The notes beneath the pieces are model-generated. The model was given only the letters and a program-made list of their open reading frames with translations, searched no databases and was not told where the DNA came from. A program made the translations under genes and the position numbers. Below are positions 48,900 to 61,306 of a stretch of DNA of 64,000 nt, in pieces. The stretch is from Onchocerca volvulus (Eukaryota; Nematoda; Chromadorea; Rhabditida; Onchocercidae). Positions within the stretch are counted from its first letter, which is position 1. Each line of letters opens with the position of its first letter. The stretch spans positions 649,944 through 713,943 of the forward strand of contig HG738136.1 of NCBI GenBank assembly GCA_000499405.2, read 5' to 3'.

Positions 48900-51800
48900 A
48901 TGTATTTATTTAACTTTATTTCTTTTATCCTATTTACCGGAAAACTTGCTTTTGCGGAACTACATTTTCCGGCTGAACATCATCTGAGTAATATTCGTCA
49001 GCTAACATTTGGGGGACAAAATGCCGAAGGATATTTTAGGTTAATTTTTTTTTTTTAAAATTTTTAATGTAAATAAAAGAAAAATTCTACATCTTTTAAG
49101 TTTGAATTAATTAATTGATTAAAAAATTAATTAAAATTTCTAGTTTTCTCTTTTTCTCCTGTATATTCGTGCTTCTTATTTTTTCAAAAATTTAATCATA
49201 TCATTACATAGATATTTTAAGTTTTGATGGGAATTGGTTGACATTTCAAGCAGCTGGCATTGAAGAGTATGGCACATCATGCGATCAGGTATTCATTTTT
49301 CAGTATTTCAATTCAAAATTAGATTTTAATTCCAATTTAACATCAATTCCAATATTTTAGCTTAATGACATGATGTCTTAATTATCAGGATTTTTTATCT
49401 TTCATCAATATTCACATTTGTTCTTCTGTCATTCAAAAAAAAAAAAAGTTTTTTAACTTTTTTTTCATTCTAAACATCAATAATTGAATACCTAAAAAAA
49501 GAGAAAGAAATCAAGATATTCTTGAGAAACTTGATGCTTCCAAAAATATATTTCAATAATTCTTACCTGTTTCTAATTTTCATATCATGATAAAGTCCTC
49601 TATAGGAATTTCTTTGATATAAGAATTTTATGAAATTTTAACTTAAAATATTCTTATCCTTTCTTTCACTTAAACTGAAAAAAAAGAATATCTGTTCTAG
49701 ATAGTACTTTTACTCATTTTCTGATCAAGTTTTTGAAATTAAGTCTTGAAAAATTTATATGAAATTGCAGATTTATAAGCTTGATTTAACTATTTCACCG
49801 GAAAAACAAATTCCGCAAAGAATTAGCACAGGTGGAACTTTTTCTTTTTTTTTTTTTAAATAATTAATTCTTGAATTTATGTTTTTGATAACTAATTATA
49901 TTTTTAGACAATTAATCTTTAAATTTAGAGCTAGATTTAAACTATCTGTTATTAATTTTTGAATTTAAAATCAAATTTTATATTTACTTATATTTTTTTC
50001 ATTCGAATAATTTTACATATTTTATAATCACTTATATAATCATATATAATAATTTATTTTATATTTATTTTATATCTAAGTAGTGTATCATCGGTATATC
50101 TTTCAAAATTTATTCTCTTTTAATAAATATCTTAATTTCTTTTTTTTTCAAATTAATTCAAATTTTACTCTTTTATTTCCTTTTTATTTCAAAATTTGTT
50201 CATTTTATGTTGGTTTATTTGGCAATTTTATATTAATTATCTATCCTATTTGTACTGCAATAAATCTGTTGAATTTTTTAATTCATTCGAAAATTTCAAT
50301 CGATAAATTTTATTCCAGGTATTGGAGCCTGTACTTGTTCCTACTTTTATCCGGATAATCGTCACATGATCTATGCGGGAACATTTCAACATGCAAATTT
50401 TACCTCATCAATTAATCTTGAAAGTTGTCCAACAAAAACTTGTCAAACACAACGTGCTAAAACGGATCCACGTTTGAGGCATCTTTGTAAGTAATGCTAT
50501 TTTCGTGATTAATTTATTTTTAAATTTTGCATTAAAAAATTTCATTAAATATCTTTTTTTAATTAAATAAATTTCATTAAATTAAATTTCATTAAATATT
50601 AAATGTTATTGAATATTTTTTATGATTATCATATTACAAAAATATTTGAATATCTATGGGAAGAATGAAATTTGAAATTTCATAATTTATATATTTTGAT
50701 TTAATTTGTTCATTTTCATATTTACAATATGTCTACATTTTATTGTTAAATTTATGTTATGTAAATATTATTTTCATAAATAACCTTTTTTTTTTTATAA
50801 TTATATTAACAATAAATTCACTAAATAGCATAGCAAAAATAATCCAATTGAAAAAATTTTTAAGTGAAAATTATAAATTAATTTTGTGAAAAAAAAGAAA
50901 AATTAAGACTTAGATATCAAAACATTAAAATTTAACAATTAAGTATGAACAAAATCATTTAAATTAAAAAAAAATTTTTGAAATTTATTATTCTGTTGAA
51001 AGATTACAAATATTTTTGCTTTTACTTGTGCAAATATAATTAGGCTTTAATACGATACTTTTAATTTGTAATTTGTTAAGATAATGAAGCGTAATAAAAT
51101 TTTTTTTTTTTTATAGGTAATACGAGTTATACATGGGATCTCTTTCCGGAATACGATATTTTTAAGGTTCTTACCAAAAAACAAATTATAAAAAATCAAA
51201 AGAAATAAAATTGCAAAATTTTTAAACATAAAATTATTTAGATATAAAAGTATTAAAAAAAAAATAAAGAAGATAAAACTTTTATTTTCAAAATTAATTT
51301 TTCCCATAACTATTTTTGTATAATAAATTTACTTATATTTTGAGAATTAATGAAAATCTTAGCTATTTTTAAACTTTGTTTTTTTTTTTTTATTCGAAAT
51401 TTAGCTTTAAAATTATGAACAAATTTCAGGTGAATGAATTTGGTACAATTATAAGTCGTTTGACCGATACAGTAGGATATGATGCAGAAGGAGCCGTTTC
51501 ACCGGATGGTCAAAAAATCGTATTTACATCATTACGAAGTGGTGATCCGGAAATTTGGATTATGAATTCGGATGGAACAGAACCAAAACAGGTTTTTTAA
51601 CATTCTCTTTTATCAACTATTTTATGGTAACTAAATACTGTTTTCAATTTTCTAAAAGCTAAAATTAATGGATTAATTATAAATATTTATTTTTTTTTTC
51701 ATTGCACAAACATTTCTTATTTGTTGAGAAAGTAAATTTTATTTAGTTTTTTTTTTTCCCAAATTATTTTAGTATAAATTTATTTTAGTTAACGAATGAA

Positions 51801-53061
51801 CTTGGCTATGATGGTGGTCCATTTTTTAGTCCAGATGGATCAAAGATTGTTTTCCGAGCATCAAGACCGAATACGAGTGAAAAAATTCAAATATACAAAG
51901 ATTTATTATCGTATGTTCAATCTTCTACTATCTATTTTAGTCATTTATTAAATTGAAATAATAAATTTATCTGATATTTTATGAAAAATTTCATTTTATA
52001 ATAATAACATCATAATTAGTTATATGCCAAATAGAATTGAGCACTAATTTTTTAAGTTTTTAAATTCATTATATTATATTTTAAGCTATTAATTATTTAA
52101 ATCATCAGAATTAAGCATTAATTTTCTGATGAAAAATTATTGTGTTTATGTTTTAAATTATTAATTAATTATTTATTTCATTCTTATTTGAAATTTAATT
52201 CTATTCATTTTCAAATTAATTTCAAACAAATTTTTTTTTTTTCAGCTATAATTTAGTATCACCACTTGAAATGGAACTTTATACGATTAATATTGATGGT
52301 AGTGGTTTACGACAGGTTACATCTCTTGGTGGCTCTAATTGGGCTCCATTTTATATGCCCGATAATTATCATATTATCTTCAGTTCAAATTTCAATGAAA
52401 CTGGTGGCCATTTTGGAGCATTTAATTTATACATGATTGATGAAATGGGTAAAAACGTTGAACGGGTAAAAATTCCAAAACTTTTATCAGTAATTTTGTT
52501 GAGAAATAATCAGGAAAAAAATAACAGGAATTTTTGGGAAGTTGCAAAGTTAGAGCAAAAATATTTCCTAATGATAAACAATTGTCATCGTCCTTATCAA
52601 ACAAATCATTTTTGTCAAACTTGTCAACAAATCATCAATCATTTTGCTATTTTCTGCAATTTATTGATTAATCGATGCTATCGATAATTTGATTTAAAAG
52701 TTAAAAAAATTTCGTTAGATTTGAATTTTTTTTTTAATTTTAAAATAAGTTATCAACTTGTTTTAAAATTGGAAAAAAAAAATGAATGGATTGAATCGGA
52801 AATTTCCTGCACTTAAATAGAATATAGTGGTGAGAAAAAAAAGAAAAGAAAAAACGAATTTTATGACAGGTAACTTTCAATGAAGGTGGATTTGATGCTT
52901 TTCCGATGTTTGATCGAACTGGTCGACGTTTAGTTTGGGGAAGTAGTCGAAATGGTCGTAGTCGAAGTGATTTAAATCTTTTCATCGCTGATTGGCATAA
53001 TAATTATTCGATGGAAACTGGAAATAAAATAAAAGTTCAATTTTTAAATTTAGAAATTTAA
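48900..53061 (+). CDS. Secreted TolB-like (PD40/WD40-like) beta-propeller protein, unit A
   Basis: Exons: 48900-49039, 49222-49288, 49771-49831, 50319-50486, 51117-51166, 51430-51591, 51789-51910, 52246-52465 and 52870-53061; phases agree, giving 393 aa. A signal peptide (MYLFNFISFILFTGKLAFA) precedes PD40 blades with the SPDG-K-I-F and NxDG hallmarks: GAVSPDGQKIVFTSLRSGDP, EIWIMNSDGTEPKQLTNELG, GPFFSPDGSKIVFRASRPN, ELYTINIDGSGLRQVTSLGG, FPMFDRTGRRLVWGSSRNG. Cysteines in CTCSYF/ESCPTKTCQT and HLCNTS suit an extracellular protein. Similar propellers in bacteria belong to TolB; nematode copies have no role I can name. The last ~19 residues (WHNNYSMETGNKIK...) extend beyond the end of the paralogous unit B and might be a linker to it. 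Confidence 0.88.
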
Positions 53062-53442
53062 TTTACACAATTATTTCTTATTCCGATGCAAATATGTAAC
53101 ATCTGCAACAATAATTGAAATAATTAAAATAATTTGCAAGTAAGTTAACATCGAAGTAAATTTTCGAAGAATTAAATTACAAATAGATCTTTCAAGTTTT
53201 CTATCGATTAACTTATATATGTTCGGTTTTAAATTATTCAATAACATAATTTATGAAGGCTTAATTGAGTAAATTTTAAAACTCAATTTTAAAAAAGTTA
53301 AAAGAGCAATTAATCAAATTAGATCAATTAAAATGAAATTTTAATTACTCAAATTGCATTGTCTTTTCACTATTCGTAAATTTAATAAATTCATGTTTAT
53401 TTTTTCGCAGATTTTGTCAATTTCTTTTTTTTTTTTTTCTAG

Positions 53443-56400
53443 GAAGAAAATGTTTCTATTCTCAATATGACAAATAAAACGATAAAAAAAAATTATCCAA
53501 CAAAGATTGAACAACTTACTACAAATGATATAAACATGGCAGCTTCTTTCAGGTAAATTTACACTTACTTATGAATTCACATTATCGAATCATTTTAATT
53601 AATTAAGTTATTTGTAATTTAAATTCTTTGCTAGCACTTATTTAGTGGTATGAACATCTTTTTCAAAAACGAATCGTTATCAAGCTTAATTACAATATAG
53701 TTATTCAAATTACATTTCATAAGCGATAGCATAACAAATAATTTATAATTTAGAATGTATTTTTAAAAGGAAAAAAAAATATTATGTTCATCTAATTGTA
53801 TGCAAAAAAATAAATTTAAAATCAAAGATTTGCTTTTCAATTAATGCCAAAAATTTACTTTAATTCATTTAAATTAAAGTTATAATATTTATTTCGCATA
53901 AAATTTATAATGATTTTAAATTATCTCTTTTTTTTTTTATAGTTTGAATGATAAAAGAGTAATTTATGAAGGATATGGTACTAATCTCTATAATACAACA
54001 TGTGAACAGGTTTGTATCCTATTTTTTTGTTAAATAAGATCTTAATTTGAATCGTATTTTATACTTATTATTAATTATGTTTTAATTATAATCCTTCAAT
54101 TAATTATTTTATTTAGGTATTCGATTTAGATCTTACAAATACATCGCGAAGAATTAGACGTTTAAGCGCAGGTAATTAATTCTTTCACAAAAATTTTGAC
54201 ATAATTTCGATGAATTTCAATTATTCTTTTTTGACGTTAATTATCGATCGTTGATGATCATGATGATGCTAATTATTGATCGTTATTGATCATGAGCTTT
54301 ATTATTGATCACAATGACTATTTTAAAAAAAAAAATTAAAAATGAATCTTTTAGGTATTGGTGCTACTCGTTCACCAACATATATATCTGATAATAATAT
54401 CATGATATATGCTAGTAATATTCTTACTGCTGATCGTTCTACCTTAAATAATTGTCCACAACGAGCATGTACCAATGTAAGGCGATTATGGATAGAAGAA
54501 ATTTGTAAATTTTTCAATTTTAATTTTAATTAAATTCATAAAACTTAATTTCAATTTTTATTTTATTTCAATTACATTAAAAATGGATTATTCTGCTGAT
54601 TTTATCTAATTTAAATGATTTATTTATTTTCTAATCATCTTATTTATTTTATAATTTTTTAATTTGTTCTATATTATATATTCTAGCAACTCTTCACTAT
54701 TGCTTAATTGTTGTTACTTGGCATTTCGACAATATGATCGATCCTTCTTATTAAAATAAAAAAAAAATTTTTAAAAAAATAAAAAAAAGTTTTAAGTGAA
54801 ATTTTTTTTTCAGAAATTTTCTGCGTAATTAAAAACTAAAAAAAAAAAAAAAAAATTTATATTCCTGAAAGATGCCATATTAATCTCCATATTTTGTACA
54901 TATTTTCATTTTTAAACACAACTTTTTTTTTTCACTACTTTATTTAATATTCATATTTTTCACTTTTTTCACCAACAAATATTTAAATATTATGTATTCA
55001 TTTTCTTTTTAAGGTAAACGATCATATATTCTGGATTTATATCCTGACTTCGAACTTATCAAAGTGAACAAATATGGCAATTTTATTCAACGTCTAACAA
55101 ATACATCAGGTTATCTAATCAATATACTAAATATTATTACACAACAAGTACACATATTGTTAAATATATTGCACGCAACTTGCACAATATTTAAATGCAC
55201 GCAACTTGCACAATATTTGAATGCATGCAACTTGCATAATATTTAAATGCATGCAGCTTGCAAAATATTCGAATGCACTTTTTTTTGACTTTTTTGCGAA
55301 ATTTTCGTTTGTTAATTTCGCAATTGCTTATCACTGCTATCAGTATGTCCTATTGTCGTTTGCATGATATTTCATTAATTTTATGAGGTGTATAATTATG
55401 TAAATACAAGCAATTATATATAAAGAGAGATATAAAATTAATGAATTCCAGAAAACAAGTTCGAATTAAATAACTTTTAGGTTATGATGGTGAGGTAAGT
55501 GTATCCTCAGATGGAAAACATATTATCTTTACTTCAAGAAGAAATGGTGATCCTAATTTATGGACAATGGATATAGATGGCAAAAACGCTAAACAGGTAT
55601 TAATTTTAATTTTAACTAACTTTTAGCTTTTAAATGGTCTTATAACTTTTTTTTCTTAATATTGGACACAAGTGAGTGATTAAGTTTATAAGTGATTAAT
55701 TTTTCAGGTCACAAGTGATTAAATTTAGTTTTTTATTGATACTTCATTTCGATGTTAACCTAATTGCTAATAAGTGATTATCAAGTGATAAATAGGTTTA
55801 ATTCTAAGTAATTCAGTTTTATGAAAATATCGTATCATAGTACTTTTAATGATGATTAATTTTGATTGTTTAAGATAATGTCAAATCTTTTTTTTTTTTT
55901 TTTTTCTTTTAAGTATAAAATTAATGATATAAATATCGAAAAGTATTATGATATGACATTATTTTAAAGCTTCTTAGCAGTATTAATTTTAAAAATTGCA
56001 TATTTCAGGAAAATTTTTGAACAATACAGAAAAATATTCTACTGCTAATGTATTTGTTTCTTTTTTCCAGATAACAACTGTAATCGGTTATGAAGGTGGT
56101 GCAAAATTTAGTCCTGATGGACGATTTATAGTTTTTCATGCTTCACGTCCAACATCAGTAATTCAACTTATCAAATATAGCTGGTTATTGTGGCAGTAAG
56201 TTTCATTTTGATTAAATTTTTATTGAAAATCGTTAATACAAATTCGTAAAAATTAACGAAAGTGCCATGATTTTACGTCTTTTTACAAAAAAAAAAAAAA
56301 AATCGTAAGAGTTATGCTTCAATAGGAATTAGAAAGATAGTTATGTAAAAGAAAAAATATTTCAAATATTTATTCATAACAATTAATATTATTTCTTGAT

Positions 56401-57043
56401 TTATTTTTATTGATTTTTTTTAATATATATGCTTCTTCTTTTTCTTCTTAATATTATAATTATTTATATATTTTTTTTTAATTTAGAAATTTATTCATTT
56501 TATGTATTTTCTTTTTTACAGATATAATGCTGTTGAGTTGGTAAATACTCAAATATTTGTGATGCATCGTGATGGAAGTAGTTTAAGGCAGCTAACAAAA
56601 AGTGGAACAAATTTATGGCCCGCATTTCTAGGCAATAAACGAATTTTATTTGCTTCAAATGGTATTTCAAAAAATGATACATTCAATATTTTTGCTATGA
56701 ATATTGATGGAAGCGAATTAGAACAAGTATGAATTTTTAGCAAAAATTTATTTAAATACAATTGAAACTTTGAAAATTTTTTGCATATTTAATTCTAATA
56801 AAATTCAAAAATTATTACTTTTAAATTATTGCTAATTATATTCTCCTTAATCAAAATTAATCAGTTATAAAATTTTGCTCATTTAATATCCTCAATGTTT
56901 ATTAATTCTAGATTACCAATGATCATGATTATATGAATTTTTATCCTGCTATTTCTCATGATGGCCTAAAATTGCTATGGAGCCGAAGTACCATTGATGC
57001 TCGACAGTCAAATTTATATTTGGCATCAATTGGGAAAATTTGA
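53443..57043 (+). CDS. TolB-like (PD40) beta-propeller, tandem unit B (start not found)
   Basis: Exons: 53443-53552, 53943-54009, 54117-54171, 54355-54504, 55014-55109, 55481-55596, 56071-56195, 56522-56726 and 56912-57043; phases agree, 351 codons plus stop. It aligns end to end with unit A: IEQLTTND, YGTNLYNTTCEQVFDLDLTN, RRLSAGIGATRSPTYI, CKRSYILDLYPDFELIKVN, SVSSDGKHIIFTSRRNGDPN, LWTMDIDGKNAKQITTVIGY, GAKFSPDGRFIVFHASRP, IFVMHRDGSSLRQLTKSG, LYLASIGKI. Exon 2 is 67 nt in both units; the intron before VNKYGNF is absent here and one after LTNTSG is new. The first exon begins at an acceptor, with no signal peptide and no good ATG before it. Either a 5' exon was missed, or B is the second half of one protein with A through a weak donor at 53035 (phase matches). 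Confidence is for the exons, not the start. Confidence 0.8.
55175..55278. repeat. 26-bp tandem repeat, four copies, in unit B intron
   Basis: Units at 55175, 55201, 55227 and 55253, each GCAACTTGCACAATATTTRA plus ATGCAY with a few changes. It sits in the intron after LTNTSG, the one not shared with unit A. Confidence 0.9.
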
Positions 57044-57684
57044 AGTTCAATAAAAATTCAAAATTTTGCATTTTTTTCTTCCAACAAAAAATAGCTTGTA
57101 ATTATCTGATTAGTTTGTAGCGAATTAATTAATTTAAATTTTCATAAAATTGCAAATTAATTTTTAAACTTTTTTTATAAAATTTTACTTTCTTTTCATG
57201 ATATACTAATTAGAATATACAATGATTTTATATGTTACATGAAAATAAAAATTTCAAATCAGATAAACAGGTAAAAAATTTCCGAATTAGGAAATATTAG
57301 CAAGAGATGCCTATTCAAGATTTAAAATTCAAATGATAATTAACATAGCTATTATCACAGTAACTATTTTGATAATATTCATCAAAGCATTGTAGTTAGC
57401 TAACATAAAATCTGATTAATGAAAAAAGTGAGCTATAATTATTTCAGTAATGAAATAATTATTTTAGCCACTATATTACTTCTATTTTAGTAAATAATAA
57501 TTGCAGAAAAACTTTGTCTTGTTAATTAATAGTTTATCCAAATGTTGAATAAATGTTGGAAATTAAAACTGATTTCAACAAACATAATCTTCCAATTTTC
57601 AACAGAAAAAAAAAAAAATTTATTCCTGTTTCGGAAATATAACGAATATGTTGCTTTTGTATTTTAACAAGTTTTTCGTGTTTC

Positions 57685-57727
<43 letters not shown>

Positions 57728-58500
57728 TTCAGTAAAGGATAATAAGAAGTTGAAAATCTAAAAATAGATAACATGTTGTATAAAGATTGCAATTTCCATA
57801 TTTTACGTGATATGATAAATTTTTGTTTCAAATAAATTATTTCAAATTTCTTTAAACTTGATTCAATAATTTATGCATAAATTTGAAACAAAAAAATACA
57901 AGTAAGTTGAGACAAAAAAAACAATTTTACTGTGAAAAAAAAAAAATTTGTTTAAAATTTGGGATTATCAAAATTTTTTTGATTTTTGAAAGAAAAAAAT
58001 TGTAAATATAGATATAGTTATTGTATTTATATATGAAGCTATGTTATTAAAAATATGAGGTTATTAATTAATGAAAAATAGAAACAAACTGAAAAGAACG
58101 ATAAACAATATACTAATATTTTTTTTAGTAATATTTTGTAAATATTAGCATTTCAAAGATTAAAAATTAAAACTAAAACTTTCAGTTAAAAATCTAATGA
58201 GATTTAAGCTTATTTTGATAAAAATTTCATAAATTTTGCTGGAAGAAATGTTTTTTTTTTCAATATTTTCATATTTCAATAAATTAAAGTATTGTTATTG
58301 ATTTTAATTTATTGAAAATATGAAAATATTGAAATTTTAATTTTAAAGAAAAATCAAAAACTTAAATTTCAAATGATAATTTTTTCAAATAAATTTGAGA
58401 AATTTCAAGAAAAGTAATTATCAATGAAGAATCAATAAAATACATTATTTTGTACAAACAATATACAATTTTTTTTTTGTGAAAATTTTTGAAAATGTGA
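57044..58500. other. Intergenic between convergent genes, with T40 run
   Basis: AT-rich 3' flanks. It includes an uninterrupted run of 40 T (57686-57725) and a long inverted repeat (58258-58334). No coding frame. Confidence 0.6.
58258..58334. repeat. Long near-perfect inverted repeat (about 31-bp arms)
   Basis: Left arm from 58258 (TTTCAATATTTTCATATTTC then AATAAATTAAA) pairs with a right arm ending at 58334, with a single extra base and a loop of about 14 nt. It lies 166 bp past the stop of the minus-strand gene ending at 58501 and about 1.2 kb past unit B. Confidence 0.8.
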
Positions 58501-61306
58501 TTATTGTTTCTTCCTATAAAATCTGATTCGTTCCCCATATCCAGATTTGGATGATGGAGATACCAGTACTTTTTCGGGTGCTGAAGGTTTCGCACGTCTG
58601 GATGTTGCTACTGGTGGCTGATAATCGATGGATGATGTCAGTTGTGAAGCTAATTGAGATTCAGATGCTAGTTTTGAAGGCAACGGATATGGTACTGGTG
58701 CAGGTGGTGGTGGTAGTAGTGGCGCAGGTGGTGGTGGTGGTAGTAGTGGTGCAGGTGGTGGTGCCTGTACTTGAGGTATCGGATATTGAGAGTATAAAGA
58801 TGGTGGTGCAGGTGGTGGTGGTGCTGGTGGTGCCTGTACTTGAGGTATCGGATATTGAGAGTATAAAGATGGTGGTGCAGGTGGTGGTGGTGGTGGTGGT
58901 GGTACCTGTACTTGAGGTATCGGATATTGAGAGTATAAAGATGGTAAAGATGGTTGTTGAAATAGTGATGGAAGACTAAAATAAGTAAAAAATTTTTGAT
59001 CTAAGATTATTCTGATATCTTATAATAATATACTAATAATTAATAATAATATGTTCAATTTATATAATATAAAAAAAAAGTTATCTAAAAAAAAAAAAAA
59101 AAAAAATTTTCCAAATAAAGGTAATATCAATGAATGCGTTAATTACAAATGATGTAATAGTAAAAATGCAAATAAATAAATAATAAATTTTTTGAATTCG
59201 AATGAAATTTGAATTTTGTGAATTTCAAATTTCAAATTCGATAAATTATTTAATTAAAATGAATTAATAGGTAAGTTAATTGCATAACGATTCATTACTC
59301 ATAAATTAGGCAATCTTTATGACTTTAAAACTTTGGTAATTGTATATTTACCTTGGAGCGACAAGTGGAGCAGGAGCAGGAGCAGCACAGCAACAGTATC
59401 CAATACAACAACCGGATGGTTGAGGAGCAGGAACATGAACAGGAACAAGGACGGGAACAAGACAGCATAGAGGAGGAGCGGGAGTAGGAGGAGGAACAGG
59501 AGCAGGAGCGGGAGCAGGACAGCAACAGCATGTACAACAACCGGATGGTTGAGGAGGAGGAGTAGGTGGAGGTGGTGCAGGAGCAGGACAGCAACATGTA
59601 CAACAACCGGATGGTTGAGGAGGAGGAGTAGGTGGAGGTGGTGCAGGAGCAGGACAGCAACATGTACAACAACCGGATGGTCGAGGAGGAGGAGTAGGTG
59701 GTGCAGGAGCAGGACGGCAACAGCATGTACAACAACCGGATGCTTGAGGAGCAGGAGCGTAACCGGCACCAGAACAACCAGATGTTGGAGGATGTGGGGG
59801 CTGAAATGGTGGGAACAAGGTAGGTAATGGCAGTGCTGGTGCTAGCGGTGGCGGTTGCGGTTGCGATGAACCACAACCACAACCTTGAGAACCACAAACA
59901 AACGGTAATTTAACTATTACCATTAATAATACCTGAAAATATTATAAATAACTGATCAGGGAATTGATTAATTTTGCTAACATATAAACTTCTTCTTGGT
60001 TTTTAAAATTGCCAAAAATTCTGAAGAATTAATAAATTGAAATTTTGAATTTTAAATAAGATCAAATTCGAAAAATTTAAACTTGGAAAAATTCAAATTT
60101 TAAGTTTGTCCAAGCAGAATAATAGAAGTTATTTGGTCGATCCAAGGGATGCAATAATTTTATATCACTTTGTATGATAATCTCTTATCAATTATTTCAA
60201 TAATAGCTGTAATTAATTAACATTTAAGCTTAATGTTTATATGATTTATATCTAATTTTCTGTCCTTTTTTAGTAAAAAGTAGCAAATAGATTGGAAGAA
60301 AAAAAGGACTTATATGAGAAGGAAGAATAAATATGTTTTAAGAGGTTATTATTAGGCATGTAAAATCTGAATTCAAAATTTAAATTTCAAATTTGATTTT
60401 AATTTAAAATTTAAATTTATTATTTCTCCGAAATTTTTGGCAGTTTTAAAAATCAAGAGGAAGTTTCACATCCTTTTATTAAATTTCAAATGATTTCCCA
60501 TTAACTTTTATACATTTTATATTGAAAATAACAGAAAAATTTCAGCTTTAATAATAAAAAAGAAAAAAAAGAACTAAAAATTTATCATTTTATATTCGTT
60601 ATCATTTCATTTATACACCTAAATAGAAATTAGTCAGTGATGTTATTTTCGATGATGAAAAAATATTTTTTCAAAATTTCAATTAATTCAAATTTTATTA
60701 TATTATTAAATAAAAATTTTCAACGATTTTAACATTCTTCATATTATTCTTAAAATTTGCAACATATTTTGATGTATAATTTGAAAAAAAAAAAAAAGGA
60801 AAGAAATGATAACAGTTAAAAGATTAAGATGAGATAATTGATTGTTTAACAAATTATCGCCATTTAGTATTTTTATTAAATTAAAAAGAAAATAAATTTG
60901 CATCTGTTGAAAGAGCACTTGATGGGATTTATTTATTCAATTAATCCATTTCTCTCGAATATATTGGATGAAATTTTTAAAAAACAAATTTTACGTTTAC
61001 ATTTAGATCGTACAATTGTAGTTTTACAATGAAAGAAATGCAATTTTAATCATCCAATAATAAAAAGCTTAAAATTATCTCTGAAAAATTGTTTTTTTTT
61101 TTTTTTAAATAAAAAATTTCTTTTAATGAAAAAAGCAAATTTCTGGAGTAGAAATCAAGCTAATGTAATTTTTAAAAAAATAATAACATATTGCATTCAT
61201 TATAAGTACTGGCATTATTTTCGTAAAAATTCATAAAAAAAATCATTTCAAAAAAAAAAAAGTTGAAAATAAAACGAAAGCATACCGTAACGACGTTGAT
61301 TAACAT
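58501..61306 (-). CDS. Secreted Cys-cluster / polyproline repeat protein
   Basis: Exons 61306-61286, 59932-59352 and 58975-58501; phases agree, giving 358 aa. The exon 1-2 join makes a strong signal peptide, MLINVVT-VLLMVIVKLPFVC. The mature part begins GSQGCGCGSSQPQPPP and contains four units of about 22 residues of the form SGCCTCCCPAPAPPPPTPPP (59500-59760), then a SGCCIGYCCC variant. The last exon has three SLYSQYPIPQVQ units spaced by polyproline/alanine (58690-58970) and a basic Ser/Lys tail (SGYGERIRFYRKKQ). The architecture (signal, Cys clusters, proline spacers) is that of cross-linked cuticle, eggshell or sheath proteins; I see no named domain such as ground-like. Long plus-strand frames over it are repeat shadows. 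Confidence 0.8.

Noticed and set aside
48566..48900. Processed pseudogene of an SL1-trans-spliced mRNA
   Set aside because: Sequence after SL1 shows no coding remnant or poly(A) tail, and the TATA/AATAAA/terminal CACA context fits an LTR better. Not fully excluded.
54355..54533. Early donor after CPQRACTN in PD40 unit B
   Set aside because: Using it breaks the phase; the later donor (54504) restores the cysteine seen at the same place in unit A.
59317..59897. Leu/Ser/Arg-rich open frames on both strands over the Cys/Pro gene
   Set aside because: Repeat shadows; only one frame joins both neighbouring exons in phase.
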